A stretch of 64,000 bases of DNA from Hanleya hanleyi (GCA_036873755.1 JAVTVY010037159.1:62001-126000); one strand, 5' to 3'. Positions 21,653-34,036 are shown, numbered from the stretch's first letter. Translations and numbers: made by a program. The notes: generated from the sequence alone by a model not told the origin.

Positions 21653-22010
21653 TGGCAAGCCGTTTTGGTATTTATTCATTTATTTTTGATATCAAAAAAG
21701 AATTTTTGATATCCAAAATAGTATTTTTGATATCAAAAATAAACTTTTATTTTTGATATCAAAAATAAGGTTTATATATCAAAATTTTTTTTTGATATCA
21801 AAAATACTATTTTTGATATCAAAAATTTTATTTTTGATATCAAAAAAAGAATTTTTGATATCAAAAATAGAATTGTTGATATCAAAAATAGTATTTTTGA
21901 TATCAACAATTATCCGATTAAATACCAAAACGGCGCACATTTATTTTTGATATCAAAAAAAGAATTTTTGATATCAAAAATAAAGGAATAAATACCAAAA
22001 CGGCTTGCCA
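21653..22010. mobile_element. Palindrome-rich inverted-repeat element 2 (358 bp)
   Basis: Shares the TGGCAAGCCGTTTTGGTATT terminal inverted repeat with element 1 and is separated from it by only TA (21651-21652), giving the perfect palindrome GGCTTGCCATATGGCAAGCC at the junction. Almost the whole body is tandem TTTTTGATATCAAAAA units with short spacers, about a dozen. An 83-bp stretch with CAATTATCCGATTAAATACC at 21567-21650 is repeated at 21904-22010. The KIFLISKI-like short frame reflects the repeat, not a protein. Confidence 0.8.
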
Positions 22011-22039
22011 TACTTATATGCGTTGTAATATAGTCTAGT

Positions 22040-22657
22040 TTCATTGAACTTTCATTTTGGTGAGGGAGAGTGAAGCCCTGTAGGTTTGTTTTATTTTGAG
22101 TGCAAAGAGCCATGGTTAAATTGTGAGCCAATGAGGCAGGAATACATGTATGTCATGGTTGAGGAGAAATTTAACCAGAAATATTTATATCCAACACAGT
22201 CCACATCAGAATTGGACTGTTCATTTATACTCCAGACATGATTATACCCTGTATGTAACATGATCAAATTGCATGCTGTATAAATATGTGAACATTGACA
22301 CTGTATTCCTTTGGTGAGATGAATGTTGATCTTAATCATTTATTTCTCACACAATCCAAATTACAAATGGGCTACATACTCATTAAATAGATGAAATACT
22401 GAGGGAGTGTGGGGAAGTATGTATTCATATCAGTGACTATGCATCTTTGGTGTGTGCAAAAGAGCATATGTAGGGTGGCGGAGCCTCGAGGTGTGGATTG
22501 CACGACATACTATGCGTGACCAATGCCCATCGTACTACCGGGGAGTGAAAAGAAATCAAATTCAGCCCAGTCTAGTTATTTGTGGTTAGGGAGACTTGAT
22601 TCAAATTATACAAGGCCTCGGTCCCTTACTGTTTTATGCCCAAATTACATGCTGTGG
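22040..22657 (+). repeat. Segmental repeat F, diverged partial copy
   Basis: Aligns with the second half of repeat F (about 19540-20040 and 23690-24200): ATGATCAAATTGCATGCTGT, TTTGGTGAGATGAA, GCATATGTAGGGT, CTCGGTCCCTTACTG. Much more diverged than copies 1 and 2. It abuts copy 2 directly, so F originally formed a tandem array. Confidence 0.65.
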
Positions 22658-24265
22658 ATGGCTAACCGTAAGCTCGACAGCGTGAGGCTAGTTAGTCGGA
22701 TGCAGCGCGACCTGCCTTATAAGACTGCCGAGCTTAGTTTGGTTCAGCAGTCGGTTTGGCTAAGCAGTCGGCGGCTCTGACTAGTATTCATAATACTGAG
22801 CTGGTGAATGGAAATTACGTTAGATATGAAACCGTCGAATTATATGGTTTAGAAACGATCTGGGATAGTGTCATATGTACAAAGCTACATTATAGTCTCA
22901 TTGGCAATACCCAGAAATTTCCATGGGAGATCGACTATGACTACTGTGCCCGGGGTCATGTGACCTCGGCCTTCTCGAGGGTCGAGGTGACCAAGCTTAG
23001 CCAGGCTTCTTCCGAGAAGTGAGCGGAGAAAAATCGAAGTATCAGCAAACTTCGAGAACTCGGCGTTTGTTACCACTCGAAATTCGATTCATCGAGGTAC
23101 CGGTAGGTGAAGTTTTCTTCTTAGTTTAATATCTATGCCGATACCCATTTTCTCGGGTGGAATGACCGTGGACTATTTAAAATCAGACATCTGTCTGAAA
23201 TCTAATATGGCGACCAATCATCCAGAGGCTTTGATGGTGACTGATTGAGAATGCAGGCTAAACTTTCCGTAGAGGCTGCTATAAATCCTGTAGAATGTGA
23301 TATTAGAATGGGGAAGCAAGTTCGATGTGAAAACCAAAATGTATTAGGATCCATGCAATATGTATCAGTGAGGTTGGAAATCTAAAAGCCATTTGCAGAG
23401 ACGGACAAATTGTGGATGCACAAATGGCTTGGCAAATGATTGTGCGCTACTAAAACTTTGAATCAATCTAAACCAAACATTAAATTTAAGGTTATTGTCT
23501 TACATCTATGAAAGTGTGCATGGTTGGATTTACTTCCACTCATGTTAATAATCAAAATAATGTAGACTCGTCCCTTAGGCTTGGTTAACACACAATTTTA
23601 TTTTGACCGGACGCACCAAAAATGTATCCAATATTCTTGATATCCTATCCATGCCAAGGTCAAATTGTGGTTCAGTCTGACAGAAATATATGTATACCTT
23701 TATTGAGATGAGATAAAGTGCTCGTACCTCAAATGCAGCATGATCAAATTGCATGCTGCACAACATGTACAATGTATGTCATTGGTGAAAAGAAACGTGA
23801 TGCTAGTAATTTATTTTTTACCTCATCCACAGTGCGATTGAGCTACTTACAGGTTTGGATGGAAATAATGAGATAAGGCGCACATTTGCAAGAGAATAGG
23901 GGGAATTCTGTGTGATTTTACTGATGTCAAGACAATAAAGAAAGGGAAGCGACGTAGATATGTGTTTCCCGTTGCTATGCCTCCTTGGTGCGGGGTAGGG
24001 GGGCATATGTAGGGTCATTTGAGGGACCGATTGTGCGGTATGCCTCGCGTGACCATTGTCTAGAGTACCACTATGCAGTGCCCAAGTAAACCAATCCAAT
24101 TCATTTATAATCTCTTCTCCCTAAAACCTGTGAGTATGGACCGGATTCACGTTAAACAAGGTCTCAGTCCCTACCTGTCTTATGGCCAAATTACCTTCTG
24201 TAGAAGTATGTGTCCGTGTATGTCATTGGAGTTTCAAGCTTTCAGGGAGATTCAAGTCTGTTAAA
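22658..24265 (+). repeat. Segmental repeat F, copy 2
   Basis: High-identity partner of 18615-20110, offset about 4.04 kb. It carries an extra stretch near 23250-23290 and 23415-23535 absent from copy 1. Similarity stops after CATTGGAGTTTCAAGC near 24243-24265. No gene recognised. Confidence 0.85.
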
Positions 24266-24483
24266 AATCTTCATTTCCTGTCTTCTTCATTTCCTTTCTT
24301 GAGCAGAAATACTGCAGCAAACACGGCAGCATACCTTGATAGAAGTGATAGAATAAAGCTACAGCAAGCTATGGTAGAAATAAATAATATTGTAAATTAT
24401 GGTAAAAATAATATGGCAAATACATACTATAGTATTAAATAAAATACTATACTAAATGCTTCAGAATACCATAGTGTTCTCTT

Positions 24484-24612
24484 ATGAATACGACTATATG
24501 CAGATTTTTTCAAACTCCGATCATTTCAAAGCCCGTTCCTTCTCATTACCCCAAAGGCTATATGGACGATCTTATGACTGTCAATGATCACCATATAAAT
24601 GACCACATTAAA
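24484..24612 (+). mobile_element. Family C RT fragment with YMDD box
   Basis: The frame SKPVPSHYPKGYMDDLMTVN followed by DHHINDHIKTI corresponds to the RT catalytic block (F-x-x-R-S-F-S-F-T-K-R-Y-x-D-D-I-L-M-x-N-N) seen at 32.9 kb. YMDD is the catalytic Asp pair. The surrounding RT is lost; the matching 3' end resumes at 25486. Confidence 0.65.
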
Positions 24613-25485
24613 ACTATTTTGTTTGACCAAGAAAAAAACCTTACTTTATCTGAGATTTTCATGGGAGACCGGTACCGTAAGTAAATCTTATTTAAGTTTC
24701 AAAAGGTAAGCTTTATTTCTTATTTGTGAACCTTTTTAACATTTTTTTTAAAATCGCATATATCTATTCAAAGAAATTCCTGCTCTTTCCTAATTTCTTG
24801 GATAGGTAAATATCTCAGGATTTATTTTCTCAAATAATAAATCATTTTTGTTCTCAAGTTAGAAAAATATTCTTACCAGTCTCCCATATTTTGGAAATTC
24901 AGAAAATATTTCTTAAATCTATACATCAATCATGTAATTAATCTAGATATTTTATCATGAACCAGAAGATATAAGCTACATCCTAATAGTTTGCACATAT
25001 TAGAGTACAATCATTCAGCAAAAAAAGTATTTTTATCTGAACCGCTACACACCTTCATAGTTAGATTTTTTGTCGCCTTCCTAATGTGAAAAACATTAAA
25101 TTAGTCGAAAATCCGGGTATATATCTATCCATTGGGTAAGATAAGCCATCTTTATTTTCAAAAATTTCAAACACAGCTACTTAATATTTGAGATGCAATT
25201 TCTTGAAAATGAAATTATTTTCTAAAATTAACAGGAACACAAATGTTATATTTACGTTCAGTATTCTTAAAAAGGGCACAGTTTTATTGCATCTAGAATA
25301 TATTAATCATATTTGTAGTCTTTCTAAGGTGTAAATTTTACAGATTTGGCACATACTATCTGAATTTCACGCAAGTAGGTACATGGACGCTGTATCCAGG
25401 AATATTTTCCAAACAAATGCTATTTTTCTCAAATTCAGAAATCCATGAGATTATGTAGTGAAACAGATAAAATCACCAAACTTGA
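24613..25485. other. AT-rich stretch between two family C pieces
   Basis: Strongly AT-rich and stop-dense. It may be an insertion that split a family C copy or simply decayed sequence. Nothing recognised. Confidence 0.4.
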
Positions 25486-25927
25486 GACCCAAATTTGCCG
25501 ATACATATCGCATGCTGAGAGCAAAATACGGGCGTAGCGTGAAAGATCTATGGCGTTACCTTCTGTAACTTTTGTCCAATTCCGGATTTAAGAGTCGAAT
25601 AAACCCATGTGCTTCAAGATCCTGATGGTGTTATATAACGACACATTGAAAGCGTGACTGAAATACATCATTCTCCAGATAATAGCTTTGCAAGAAAAAT
25701 CATATGAATTGAGAAGAGATCAGCTATACGGATTTGACAATTTTGGAACATCATGGTATCTTGCCGGTATCACTCAAAACTGCTGACCGATTCTCCTTTG
25801 AAGGAAACTAGCCTATCTTTGATTTTTTGTGCTAATGCTGTTATATGAATTAGGTATTCGGATTATGGACACGGAAATTATTTAATGGACGACGGCTGAA
25901 TATTGAATGACGGATTAAACGTTTGTC
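25486..25927 (+). mobile_element. Family C 3' end, diverged copy
   Basis: Starts in the RT C-terminus at AAATTTGCCGATACATATCG and continues through the UTR: a mutated core (CCAATTCCGGATTTAAGAG), GCGTGACTGAAATACATC, GGAAACTAGCCTAT, GGACGACGGCTGAATATTGA. It ends near TTAAACGTTTGT, a mutated form of the usual terminus. The most diverged copy in the window. Confidence 0.75.
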
Positions 25928-26239
25928 GGCGACGATTTAACTTTCATGCGGATTTGTTGGAAATGGATTTCGTCTGTACATCAAAAACAGGACTTTAGCA
26001 TTTTTTCAGAAAGGCATTATCTTGCTGTCCGAACTGAATTTTTTTGATACACTTGAATATCCTATTCTGAAAATAATTAAAAAATGTTCATTAGTGGTTA
26101 AAAATTAATGGGTTAACAGGTGTACGATATCTTCAGTTCCAGGTCAGGGGTTGTGGCCCAACTTTAGGTCACCCATGGGGCAAAGAGAAATCCTATTAAA
26201 GTGGAGGTTCGACTGACTTATGAACGTCGGATCTGAAGC
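25928..26239. other. no recognised feature
   Basis: Unrecognised sequence between C and D elements. Confidence 0.4.
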
Positions 26240-26585
26240 TTGTAGCTGAAGTTAGGTTTCTTACATTTACCGTTTAGCCCATGTTGAGGCGTTTACTCCA
26301 TCAGACGCTCATGATGCTCATCCAATAACATCGAATAAGTTGTTTGAGCTGATCTGTCACCACAGCTTCCGGGCTAGCGTATCTAATTCCGCTTAAGCCG
26401 GTGCTAGGGGACGTGTGGGTATTTCATAGTCTCCACATGAACATCTGCAATAAAAGCGCGACTGAGATACCTAAAGCTACTTCCCACAATTCACCGTATT
26501 CTCGTGTCAATGTGAGGTGTCAACGAATACTTTCCTGTAGAGTCATATGGTTGCTTTTCAGTCGCCAGACGTCGTCAATTTTGTA
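26240..26585 (+). mobile_element. Family D repeat
   Basis: Contains CATCAGACGCTCATGATGCT, GAGCTGATCTGTCACCACAG, the core GTATCTAATTCCGCTTAAGC, CACATGAACATCTGCAATAA, and CATATGGTTGCTTTTCAGTC, then stops at GTCGTCAATTTTG where the reverse E unit starts. This is the same D(+)/E(-) order as at 7.4-8.4 kb. Confidence 0.8.
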
Positions 26586-26945
26586 TTACAACACATATAA
26601 GGGAAGCGAGAAGAGGTGCCGACATACTGACAGAGCCACATGACTTCACTGTATAGTCTTCTGGTTAACCTATTCTAAAGTACATACTAAGAATCTAACG
26701 ATTCGTGATATGTGTTGTATCCCAGGTACGCTTTTATTGTACCTGTTCATGTGGCAACTTGGATGACATGACCACACGGCCCCTAGCACCGGCATAAGCG
26801 GTATTAGATACAAATCTAGAGAGCTATGATGGAAATGCTCTGACAACTCGTATATTGGTAATTGGTGAGCTGTGTCGCTGTGACAACTCGTACACTGGAG
26901 ATTGGTGAGCTGTATCGTCGTCAGATGAAAATGACGGCATTTAAC
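26586..26945 (-). mobile_element. Family E repeat with 5' tandem 42-bp units
   Basis: Terminus ATTACAACACATATAAGGG at the D junction, then the complete E unit to TTAGATACAAATCTAGAGAG. Beyond the core, two 42-bp tandem units built on CTGTGACAACTCGTA and ATTGGTGAGCTGT occur at about 26837-26920. This copy extends further 5' than the 8.1-kb copy, to GATGAAAATGACGGCATTTA. Confidence 0.8.
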
Positions 26946-27359
26946 ACGAAAGACTAGTCTATCGCTCCAATTTGTAGAAATTTCGGTTAACATACGCTAG
27001 CGACCTATTATGTAGGTCCGCAATCTTAACTGCTGGGACAAGAAACGCTATACATTGACACGTCGTTCACTTTAAATATTGAGGGATACACTAAAAGGGG
27101 TGTACCACAGCTGACTCTTGGTCATCCATCTTAGACTAAGACAACTCTGTGGCATCTGAACAAAGAACAACTGAAGCCATCCAAGTGCCCTCTTCGTCAG
27201 GGCTTCGTATCGGCATTATCAGGAACTTCTGGCCACCTTCACGCCTATCCAAGTCACAAGGACACATAATTCGAGTAAGAAACTGAATAACATTGATATT
27301 ATTATAATATTCCCACAAGTGAAAGCGTATGCGTTAGAGAATAGCGCTGTGAAACTATC
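26946..27359. other. no recognised feature
   Basis: No family recognised. Confidence 0.4.
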
Positions 27360-27616
27360 AGCTTGCTACCTACATGGCTCCGTGGGCCTCCCACGACCTG
27401 GGGTGTCGTTATGCACACGCCAGGTCATGGTAAGAATAGGTCTTAGTCCCTCTGAGAGCTTGACAAAAGAGGCGACTAACTGTGGCATCCGTGGGGATTC
27501 CGGGTGTGAAAGGAATAGGACCCTACCCGTGTGATTTCCGGGTGTGAAAAGGAATAGGAACCAAACGTCGTGATATGACTGAAATAGTGTTGAACGCGAC
27601 GTTAAATCATATTCAC
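27360..27616 (+). mobile_element. SINE-like element, mollusc type
   Basis: Contains GTCATGGTAAGAATAGGTCT, ACAAAAGAGGCGACTAACTG, GGATTCCGGGTGTGAAAGGA repeated in part as CCGGGTGTGAAAAGGAATAG, and ends ATATGACTGAAATAGTGTTG, AACGCGACGTTAAATC plus a short ATTCACTC tail. The AGAGGCGACTAA and GACGTTAAA blocks are characteristic of SINE-like repeats in gastropods and bivalves. The 5' boundary and any tRNA head are unclear, and no target duplication was found. Confidence 0.65.
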
Positions 27617-29126
27617 TCGCGATTTAAATGATAGTAGATCCTTTAACCCAGCCTGACCGGGAGGGAGGGGAGGGGGAGACTTTCCGGAACACTTGTCTGT
27701 GAAATCAAGGCTTCATTTGGAAATGATAGCACGACAAACCACGATAAGTATGTTACCACTGATTCTACAGACACGAACCACTCACATCATATATTTGCGT
27801 CAACGTTTTATTTCACTGGCAATTCCGTTGATGTCTCTACTACAATGGGTGTTTGAAACTAAAGGTTACACATGAAGAAGCTTAGAATGAAGCTGTTTAA
27901 TATCATGGCGAAGATTGGAGTCTCTCGAACCACTATCCACAAATACGTATGATGTTGATGGGCATGTTGAAAAGAGTACCATAGCATGGTAGTACCATAG
28001 CAAGGTAGAACAGGGAGATATATATTCTATCTAGAATTCAACACCTGAATACGATATAATGATAAGATGGCAACCCTCAAATGCCAGTCAAGCGCATCCG
28101 CTCATCATTGTCTCTCTCTCATCTAAGATTAGGTACGCTTGAAGTAGGGCGATCAAAGTTATAATCACTTGTGACGAACAAATGATATTATTGATTTCCA
28201 GACGGATTTGAAACGATGGGGCATGGATATACGAAACTGAAGGATGATGGATCCAGACAGTTAGATTCTATCAAGATCGGTAAGTTATGCACTTTTCCTG
28301 TTAATGTCATCCTGGAATCCTGAACGTGTCTTTGAGGGTTTTAGGATAATTTTTTTACGTCACATCTCTGAGTTTTCGAGTATCTTTATCTGAATCTATA
28401 TTTTTGAATTCTAAATCACTGACAATTCACAGGTATGTTGCCCATGCGATTCAAATAAAGCTAATTATTTCCCTGGTCAGGGGTACAGATATATGTTCGT
28501 GTATTACGCTCATCAAAGTCAACGTCGGAATTATAGGTACTTCACTCTATTCAGAGATCTGCAAATTTAAGCATCTTGGCGAATATAGACGGTTTTACTT
28601 TTCTAATCCTTGTGATATACAGCTCCTGCCGTAGTCTGATTTCTCATACAATTGCATATTATCCGTCAAATGAATACGTAAGTAAACAAACTGTGGAGTT
28701 CGACTGTTATCCTTATAAAGATTGAATCGGTGGAATGTTGACGCCAGATATTTGGCCATCACAGATGTCGTTTACTTTCACAGTCTTTTCATATAAATGA
28801 TTTAACTAAAAGACCGATTTTGACTGGCTGGTGGTGAATAGATATAAAAAGTGCCTTTATCTTCTCAGAATCAATTGGGGAGGGGGGTGGCAAACAGAAT
28901 AAGGGGATAATGAGATCTCATGGGCGAGATCTCATTTGCCTGTGTACTAAAAATTGTCGATAAGTTATTTCGAAACAATTCTAAGTCACTAGGTCACAGC
29001 CATTGTCAGAGCACCCACACCTGAATCAAGCTTGTCCGGATGATGTTGAGCACAATTGTCATAAAGGTACATGGTACAATATTGGTATGGTACAACACCA
29101 GTACCAGAGACTCCTAGGGCAGCGAT
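27617..29126. other. no recognised feature
   Basis: Contains a purine-rich patch (27659-27682) and small local repeats such as ACCATAGCATGGTAGTACC near 27975. No gene or known repeat recognised. Confidence 0.45.
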
Positions 29127-29606
29127 AGCGATTTGGCGATATATATCGTATGCTGATAGCAAAATACGAGTTTAGCGTGCAAGATCTCTGGCGTCACGTT
29201 TCGTAACTTGTGTCTAATTCCGCTTAAACCGGAGCTAGGGGCCGTATGAACCCACGTACTTCAAAATCCTGGTGGTGTTCATATGAACAGTCACAATCAA
29301 AGCTTGACTGAGACACGTCATTCTCCAGATGACTTTACTGCGAATATCATATGGATTAAGAATACTGATCAGCAATACGGATTTCATATTTTTGGAACAT
29401 CATGCTGTCTTGCCGGCATCATTGGAAACTGTTGACCGCTTCTGTCTTGCAGGAAACTAGCCTATGTTTATGTATACTATGACTGTCTTTTGATATTTGG
29501 TGTTAAATTCTGTTATATGGAGCATGAAATAGATCTTTGGGTTATGGATGCGGATATTATTTAATGGATGACGACGAAAAATGAATGACGTACCAGACGC
29601 TTGTAC
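29127..29606 (+). mobile_element. Family C 3' end
   Basis: Begins inside the RT C-terminal coding (GGCGATATATATCGTATGCT), passes a stop at GTTTCGTAAC, and contains the complete UTR with core ATTCCGCTTAAACCGGAGCT. It ends at CCAGACGCTTGTA. Confidence 0.85.
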
Positions 29607-30959
29607 TAGCAGAAGAGAGCAGAAAATACTGAAATAAGTTTCCCGTAATACATGTACATTTAGTTATACATTTGCAATCGCAGTTATGCGCATCTACAAA
29701 GCGCGATTTCGGATAGAGCACGGGCAATTTCGACCAGTCATTGTAACGCGATTACACTATAAGACGGTTTTTAGTTAGGTGACAAATGACCTCGGTATAA
29801 CGAGTCCAGACAGTGGTGCAAAATGTTTACGATTACTCCAAAAAAATCAATCCGGATCTCTATGGCTTCCGTATCCATAACGTACATGTCGAGTTGTCAC
29901 ACATACAAGTATGTCAATATAAAATATATTTTATCCGTGCCAAGAACAATTGAGAAGACCAATGGAGATGCTTTTGAATGATCATGTTTATATATTCCGT
30001 GATATTTATAGCACATGCATTGGTACGGTACATTATTATTATTTCATTTCAATCTAGCCTAGCGATAACATACATCTCCCACCATTTCCACCCAAGTTTG
30101 TAATCTGTAGAGATGAAGAATCCACAAAAAGCAGGGTAATTTCGGATACACGGAATGATTTCATCTAAGTTTCCTGCTCACAACAGTCTTTCCAGTATGA
30201 CACAAAGAGAGTTGAATGCATTAAGCTGTTGCCTGTTACAATACTGATACACCACTCCACCTTTTGATCAAAACTAGTGTTCTCCTCTAACAGAGTGGTC
30301 GGTTAACAAACTTAGAATGCAGGTGTGTTATCATGTATACGGAAGATTTGGTACTGGCGAACAACTTTTACAAATTTAAGCTATGATGTGAATGGGAATT
30401 TTTGAAGTGTATAAGTAATTTCTAGAACGGGTAGATGCCTTCTATTGGAGAGATATACCCTTCTGAAATATTACGATCCAAAATTGAATATGCTGGAACG
30501 ATCGGCTGTCAACTTCCAAATACCCTCTTTTGGAGCGTCCACTAATCATTGCCCATTGCCCACAATTTTGCCTTTGTGTCTCTTGTTTATAAAGTGTTTT
30601 GAAGAAAAGTGATCAATATTGTGTTCTTTTTTATTTTGCCGTCGGATTTGAAGAGGGGTCTAACCGTGGCGATGTCAGAGTGAGAACTTCCTGCGCTGGT
30701 TCCTCCACAAATGGTAAGTCATATCAATAAAATAACATAACAAGAACGTGCCTTCTTTGGAGGGGGGGGGGGGACTGAAAGTACTCTCGTTGTTTGAATC
30801 TTATGCAGTTTCAAAACTGCGAAATGAAGCCCGCAGGTAAGTTTTGAGAGATTCATGATTTCGAGGATTTAGACAGGTTAAAATGTAATGATTTACATTA
30901 AAAAGTGTTTATTTTCATGATAATGACGATGTAGTGTGTGTATGAGAGTGTTGACTCTA
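29607..30959. other. no recognised feature; contains a 12-G run
   Basis: Nothing recognised apart from a G12 tract at 30762-30773. Confidence 0.45.
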
Positions 30960-31884
30960 CACAATCTTCGACCGAGAATGCCCCATTAATATTATCGGTG
31001 TTCAAGAGACTGATATTAATGCCAGAAGCCAGAGATCTGGTGGTTATAGTTGTGATGGTGAATCATCGAACTTTATCTATACACCATGCAGGCATGTTGT
31101 GACTGGTAACCTTGATATAATGAATGATGAAGACCTAAAACACGACTCATGAAAGGACCTGAATATAGAGAGCCGAAAAATTTAAGCCTGAATCCGGTCA
31201 GAAGATAGTCATGACTGCACTGAAAGAGTATGTTATTGACTGGTCAAATCGAGATAAAATTGAACCTACAATACTCGCTAACAAGGCCGTTGGAACAATC
31301 AGCCATATTAACAGTGGTACCCATCCCCAGGCAAAACAAGTACTGGGAAGACTCAGCTCAGAAAAAGTTCTAGCACATATCCAGAGTATATTCGTCATAG
31401 TCCCTTCAGACAAAGTTCCAAATAGTATAATACTCATATGTAAATATTACTATTATCAGGTGCTGGAACTGAGTATAAGCACACCATCACCGAATACGTC
31501 AACTTACTCCCAAACAGCATTTACTCTGGGAGATTTAGCTAACAACCACAACACGTTTCTCAAGGAAAGAGGTATTTGCCTTCCAATCATTCATAACGAT
31601 ATACCGAAATTCTACTGCACTCCAAAAATGCATAAATTAACATATAAACCCAAATTCATAGCTGGTTCTAGAAGCTGCACCACCAAGCTTCTTTCAACCC
31701 TGTTGGCGAGGGCCCTTCATGAGGTAAAAGCATTTGGGTAAAGATATTGCGCCACCATTTCTAAGATCTCTAGCATTAAATGCATGCGGATATTGAAAAA
31801 GATAAATACTGTACCGATTTGCATCCACACGGGATTCCTCGACTCTCTGTACTACAATCCCTCATCAGGACATTATTGATCGTC
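30960..31884 (+). mobile_element. Family C PLE, RT N-terminal part
   Basis: The 5' portion of a long but inactive PLE-type copy. Frames read FIYTPCRHVVTGNLDIMNDE, GPEYREPKNLSLN and, in the longest frame (31211-31741), PSDKVPNSIILICKYYYYQV, LPIIHNDIPKFYCTPKMHKL, YKPKFIAGSRSCTTKLLS. The P-K-x-H-K block with FIAGS and T-K-L-S is diagnostic of Penelope-type RTs of this group. Frameshifts follow, then SSTLCTTIPHQDIIDRLSS near 31840, the conserved block before the catalytic palm. Sequence is then broken by the family E insertion. Confidence 0.8.
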
Positions 31885-32647
31885 TTAGTTCATCATGTCA
31901 GAGCTTTTCCATCATAGCTATTTGTAATTAATACCGTTTATGCCGGTGTTTGGGGCCGTGTGGTCATATCATCCAAGTTGCCACATGAACAGGTACAATA
32001 AAAGCGTACCTGAGATACAACACATATCACGAATCGTTAGATTATTCGTATGTGCTTTAGAATAGGTTAACCGGAAGACTATACTGTGAGATCACGTGGC
32101 TCTGCCAGTATGTCGGCACCTCTTCCCACTTCCCTTATATGTGTTGTAGTTTTTACCCGTATATGGCGAGATTCTGGTGGCGGACGTTTCGTCCCCGAGG
32201 CCCGCCCCCTGTACAGACCTTTTGGTCTTTGATATATGTTGGCATTTGTGGGAAGTTGATGCTGGGTCGACATCGGGCCTTACAGACTAGTCTTTTGTGT
32301 TAAATGCCGTCATTTTCATCTGACGACGAAACAGCTCACCAATTCTCAGTGTACGAGTTGTCACAGCGAAACAGCTCACCAATTACCAATGTAGGGGTTG
32401 TCAGAGCTTTTCCATCATAGCTCTCTATATTTGTATCTAATACCGCTTATGCCGTGTGGTCATATCATCCAAGTTGCCACATGAACAGGTACAATAAAAG
32501 CGTACCTGAGACACAACACATATCACGAATCGTTAGATTCTTCGTATGTGTTTTAGAATAGGTTAACCGAAGACTATACTGTGAGGTCATGTGGCTCTGC
32601 CAGTATGTCGGCACCTCTTCCTACTTCCCTTATATGTGTTGTAATTA
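31885..32647 (+). mobile_element. Two family E units in tandem, nested in the PLE
   Basis: Unit 1 (about 31890-32151) and unit 2 (about 32395-32647) each carry the core and run to ATATGTGTTGTA. Between them lies the ACCCGTATATGGCGAG block, whose antisense encodes LYRGRASGTKRPPPESRHIR, then TTTGTGTTAAATGCCGTCAT and two 40-bp CGAAACAGCTCACCAATT units. This head-to-tail layout mirrors the paired D units at 4.0 and 7.4 kb. Confidence 0.8.
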
Positions 32648-33156
32648 AGAGTATCGGGGTTCAATGAAAACGATCGCCGATATATTAATGTCAGAAGCCA
32701 TGAATCATTCTTGAGCTGTACTACATACAAGGGACATCATTCATGGGAATTTTCTGTGTTTATAGAGTTGCTTGAATTTCTCATTAATAATATCTATGTG
32801 AAATTTTGCAATATAGTATATCATTACCAACGGCATATAGGTATTCCAATGGGTACTAATTATGCAACCCTTTTGCCTGACCTATATCTGTCCTCTTATG
32901 ATACGACCGCATGCAGAAAAACTAAAATATGTCTTACAGAAAAACTTCAAAACAGACAATTTCGAATCCCGCTCCTTCTCATTCACCAAACGCTATATAT
33001 ACGGTATTCTTATGGATAATCGCTATATAAATGACGCAGTGAAGGATTTATTCTCTGGATTCGAAGGAAACTACAGATGGCCATAATGGCATATCTTATT
33101 TAAAGCTACATCTCTAAGAAAAGGAAGCAGGCCTTCTCTCTCATCGACTGGATGAG
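32648..33156 (+). mobile_element. Family C PLE, RT catalytic region
   Basis: Resumes after the E units. Frames read ELLEFLINNIYVKFCNIVY, RHIGIPMGTNYATLLPDLYL (the G-x-P-M-G block at about 32837-32860), LQKNFKTDNFESRSFSFTKR and then YIYGILMDNRYINDAVKDL, where the expected catalytic Y-x-D-D is mutated to YIYG. The frame runs to KEAGLLSHRLDE and is cut at 33156 by a LINE insertion. Confidence 0.8.
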
Positions 33157-34036
33157 GTGAAAAATTTAGGTATTTTAATCTCTAGTAATCTTAACTTTTC
33201 AAACCATATTTTCAACCTTTGCTTTCAGTCATTAAAACTTTTAGGCTTCATCAAACGCTCATGTAGATGTTTTAAATCCACCAAATATATCCACTCATTA
33301 TATCTCTCACTCGTGAGGAGTCGACTTGACTATTGCTCGGTTGTCTGGTCTCCTCATGCTAACTGTCATTCAGATTCGTTAGAACGTGTGCAGAAATGTT
33401 ATTTTAGATTTTTGTGTTTTAAAGAAGGAATCATGAAAACGGTTTCACTTATACTGAACTGTGTAAACATTTTAATCTCACCTCTCTTGAAACGCAGAGA
33501 ACTCAATTAGATCTTATGTTTTCATATGGTATTTTAAACTCTAGGTACGATTCCTCTTACTTGTTAGCCCAGATTCCGTTTTATGAACCGAATAGGCAGC
33601 TACGCAGACAACAAATTTTCTATTGTTCGTACCCCAGACTTGATCTCAGAAAGAACTCTTTTATCCCACGTGTTTTAAAGAAATAAACAGTATTACTAGC
33701 GTCGATATCGAATTATTTAGTTCAAAACATGTTTTTAAAACATCGATTTTACGTATATTTACAAATGCAAGACTGTCGTAATATGTGCCATATCATGTAA
33801 TTTACTTTAATTTATAAAAGCCAGACGGTCGTAATAAGTGTGCGTCTTTTAACTGACGTAACTTAATTCATATTACCTGTTTCATATTAACAAGTAAAAC
33901 CATATATAACCTTTTTTATATGTTTGTAATTTACTCATGTTCACCTGTTATAATGTTTGCAATGCACTGTATATAGCATTGTAGTGATCAGTAAATGGAG
34001 TCAATCCGTTGGTCATTTTGAGAAATAAATAAATTA
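33157..34036 (+). mobile_element. CR1/Jockey-like LINE inserted in the PLE
   Basis: A 117-codon frame (33157-33510) reads VKNLGILISSNLNFSNHIF, FIKRSCRCFKSTKYIHSLYL, SLVRSRLDYCSVVWSPHAN, SLERVQKCYFRFLCF, the region after the RT palm of CR1/Jockey LINEs. The 3' part is noncoding and ends with GAAATAAATAAATT, a short AATA-type tail. On both sides the PLE sequence is contiguous in meaning (RLYDKRDD is split), which defines both boundaries to within a few bases. Confidence 0.8.

Noticed and set aside
20330..21985. CRISPR-like array of GATATC palindromes
   Set aside because: Spacers are absent or very short and AT-only, the ends are transposon inverted repeats, and the context is eukaryotic.
24513..24560. 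YMDD as evidence of a retrovirus or hepadnavirus-like element
   Set aside because: The neighbouring residues match the family C PLE-type RT at 32.9 kb, not viral RTs.
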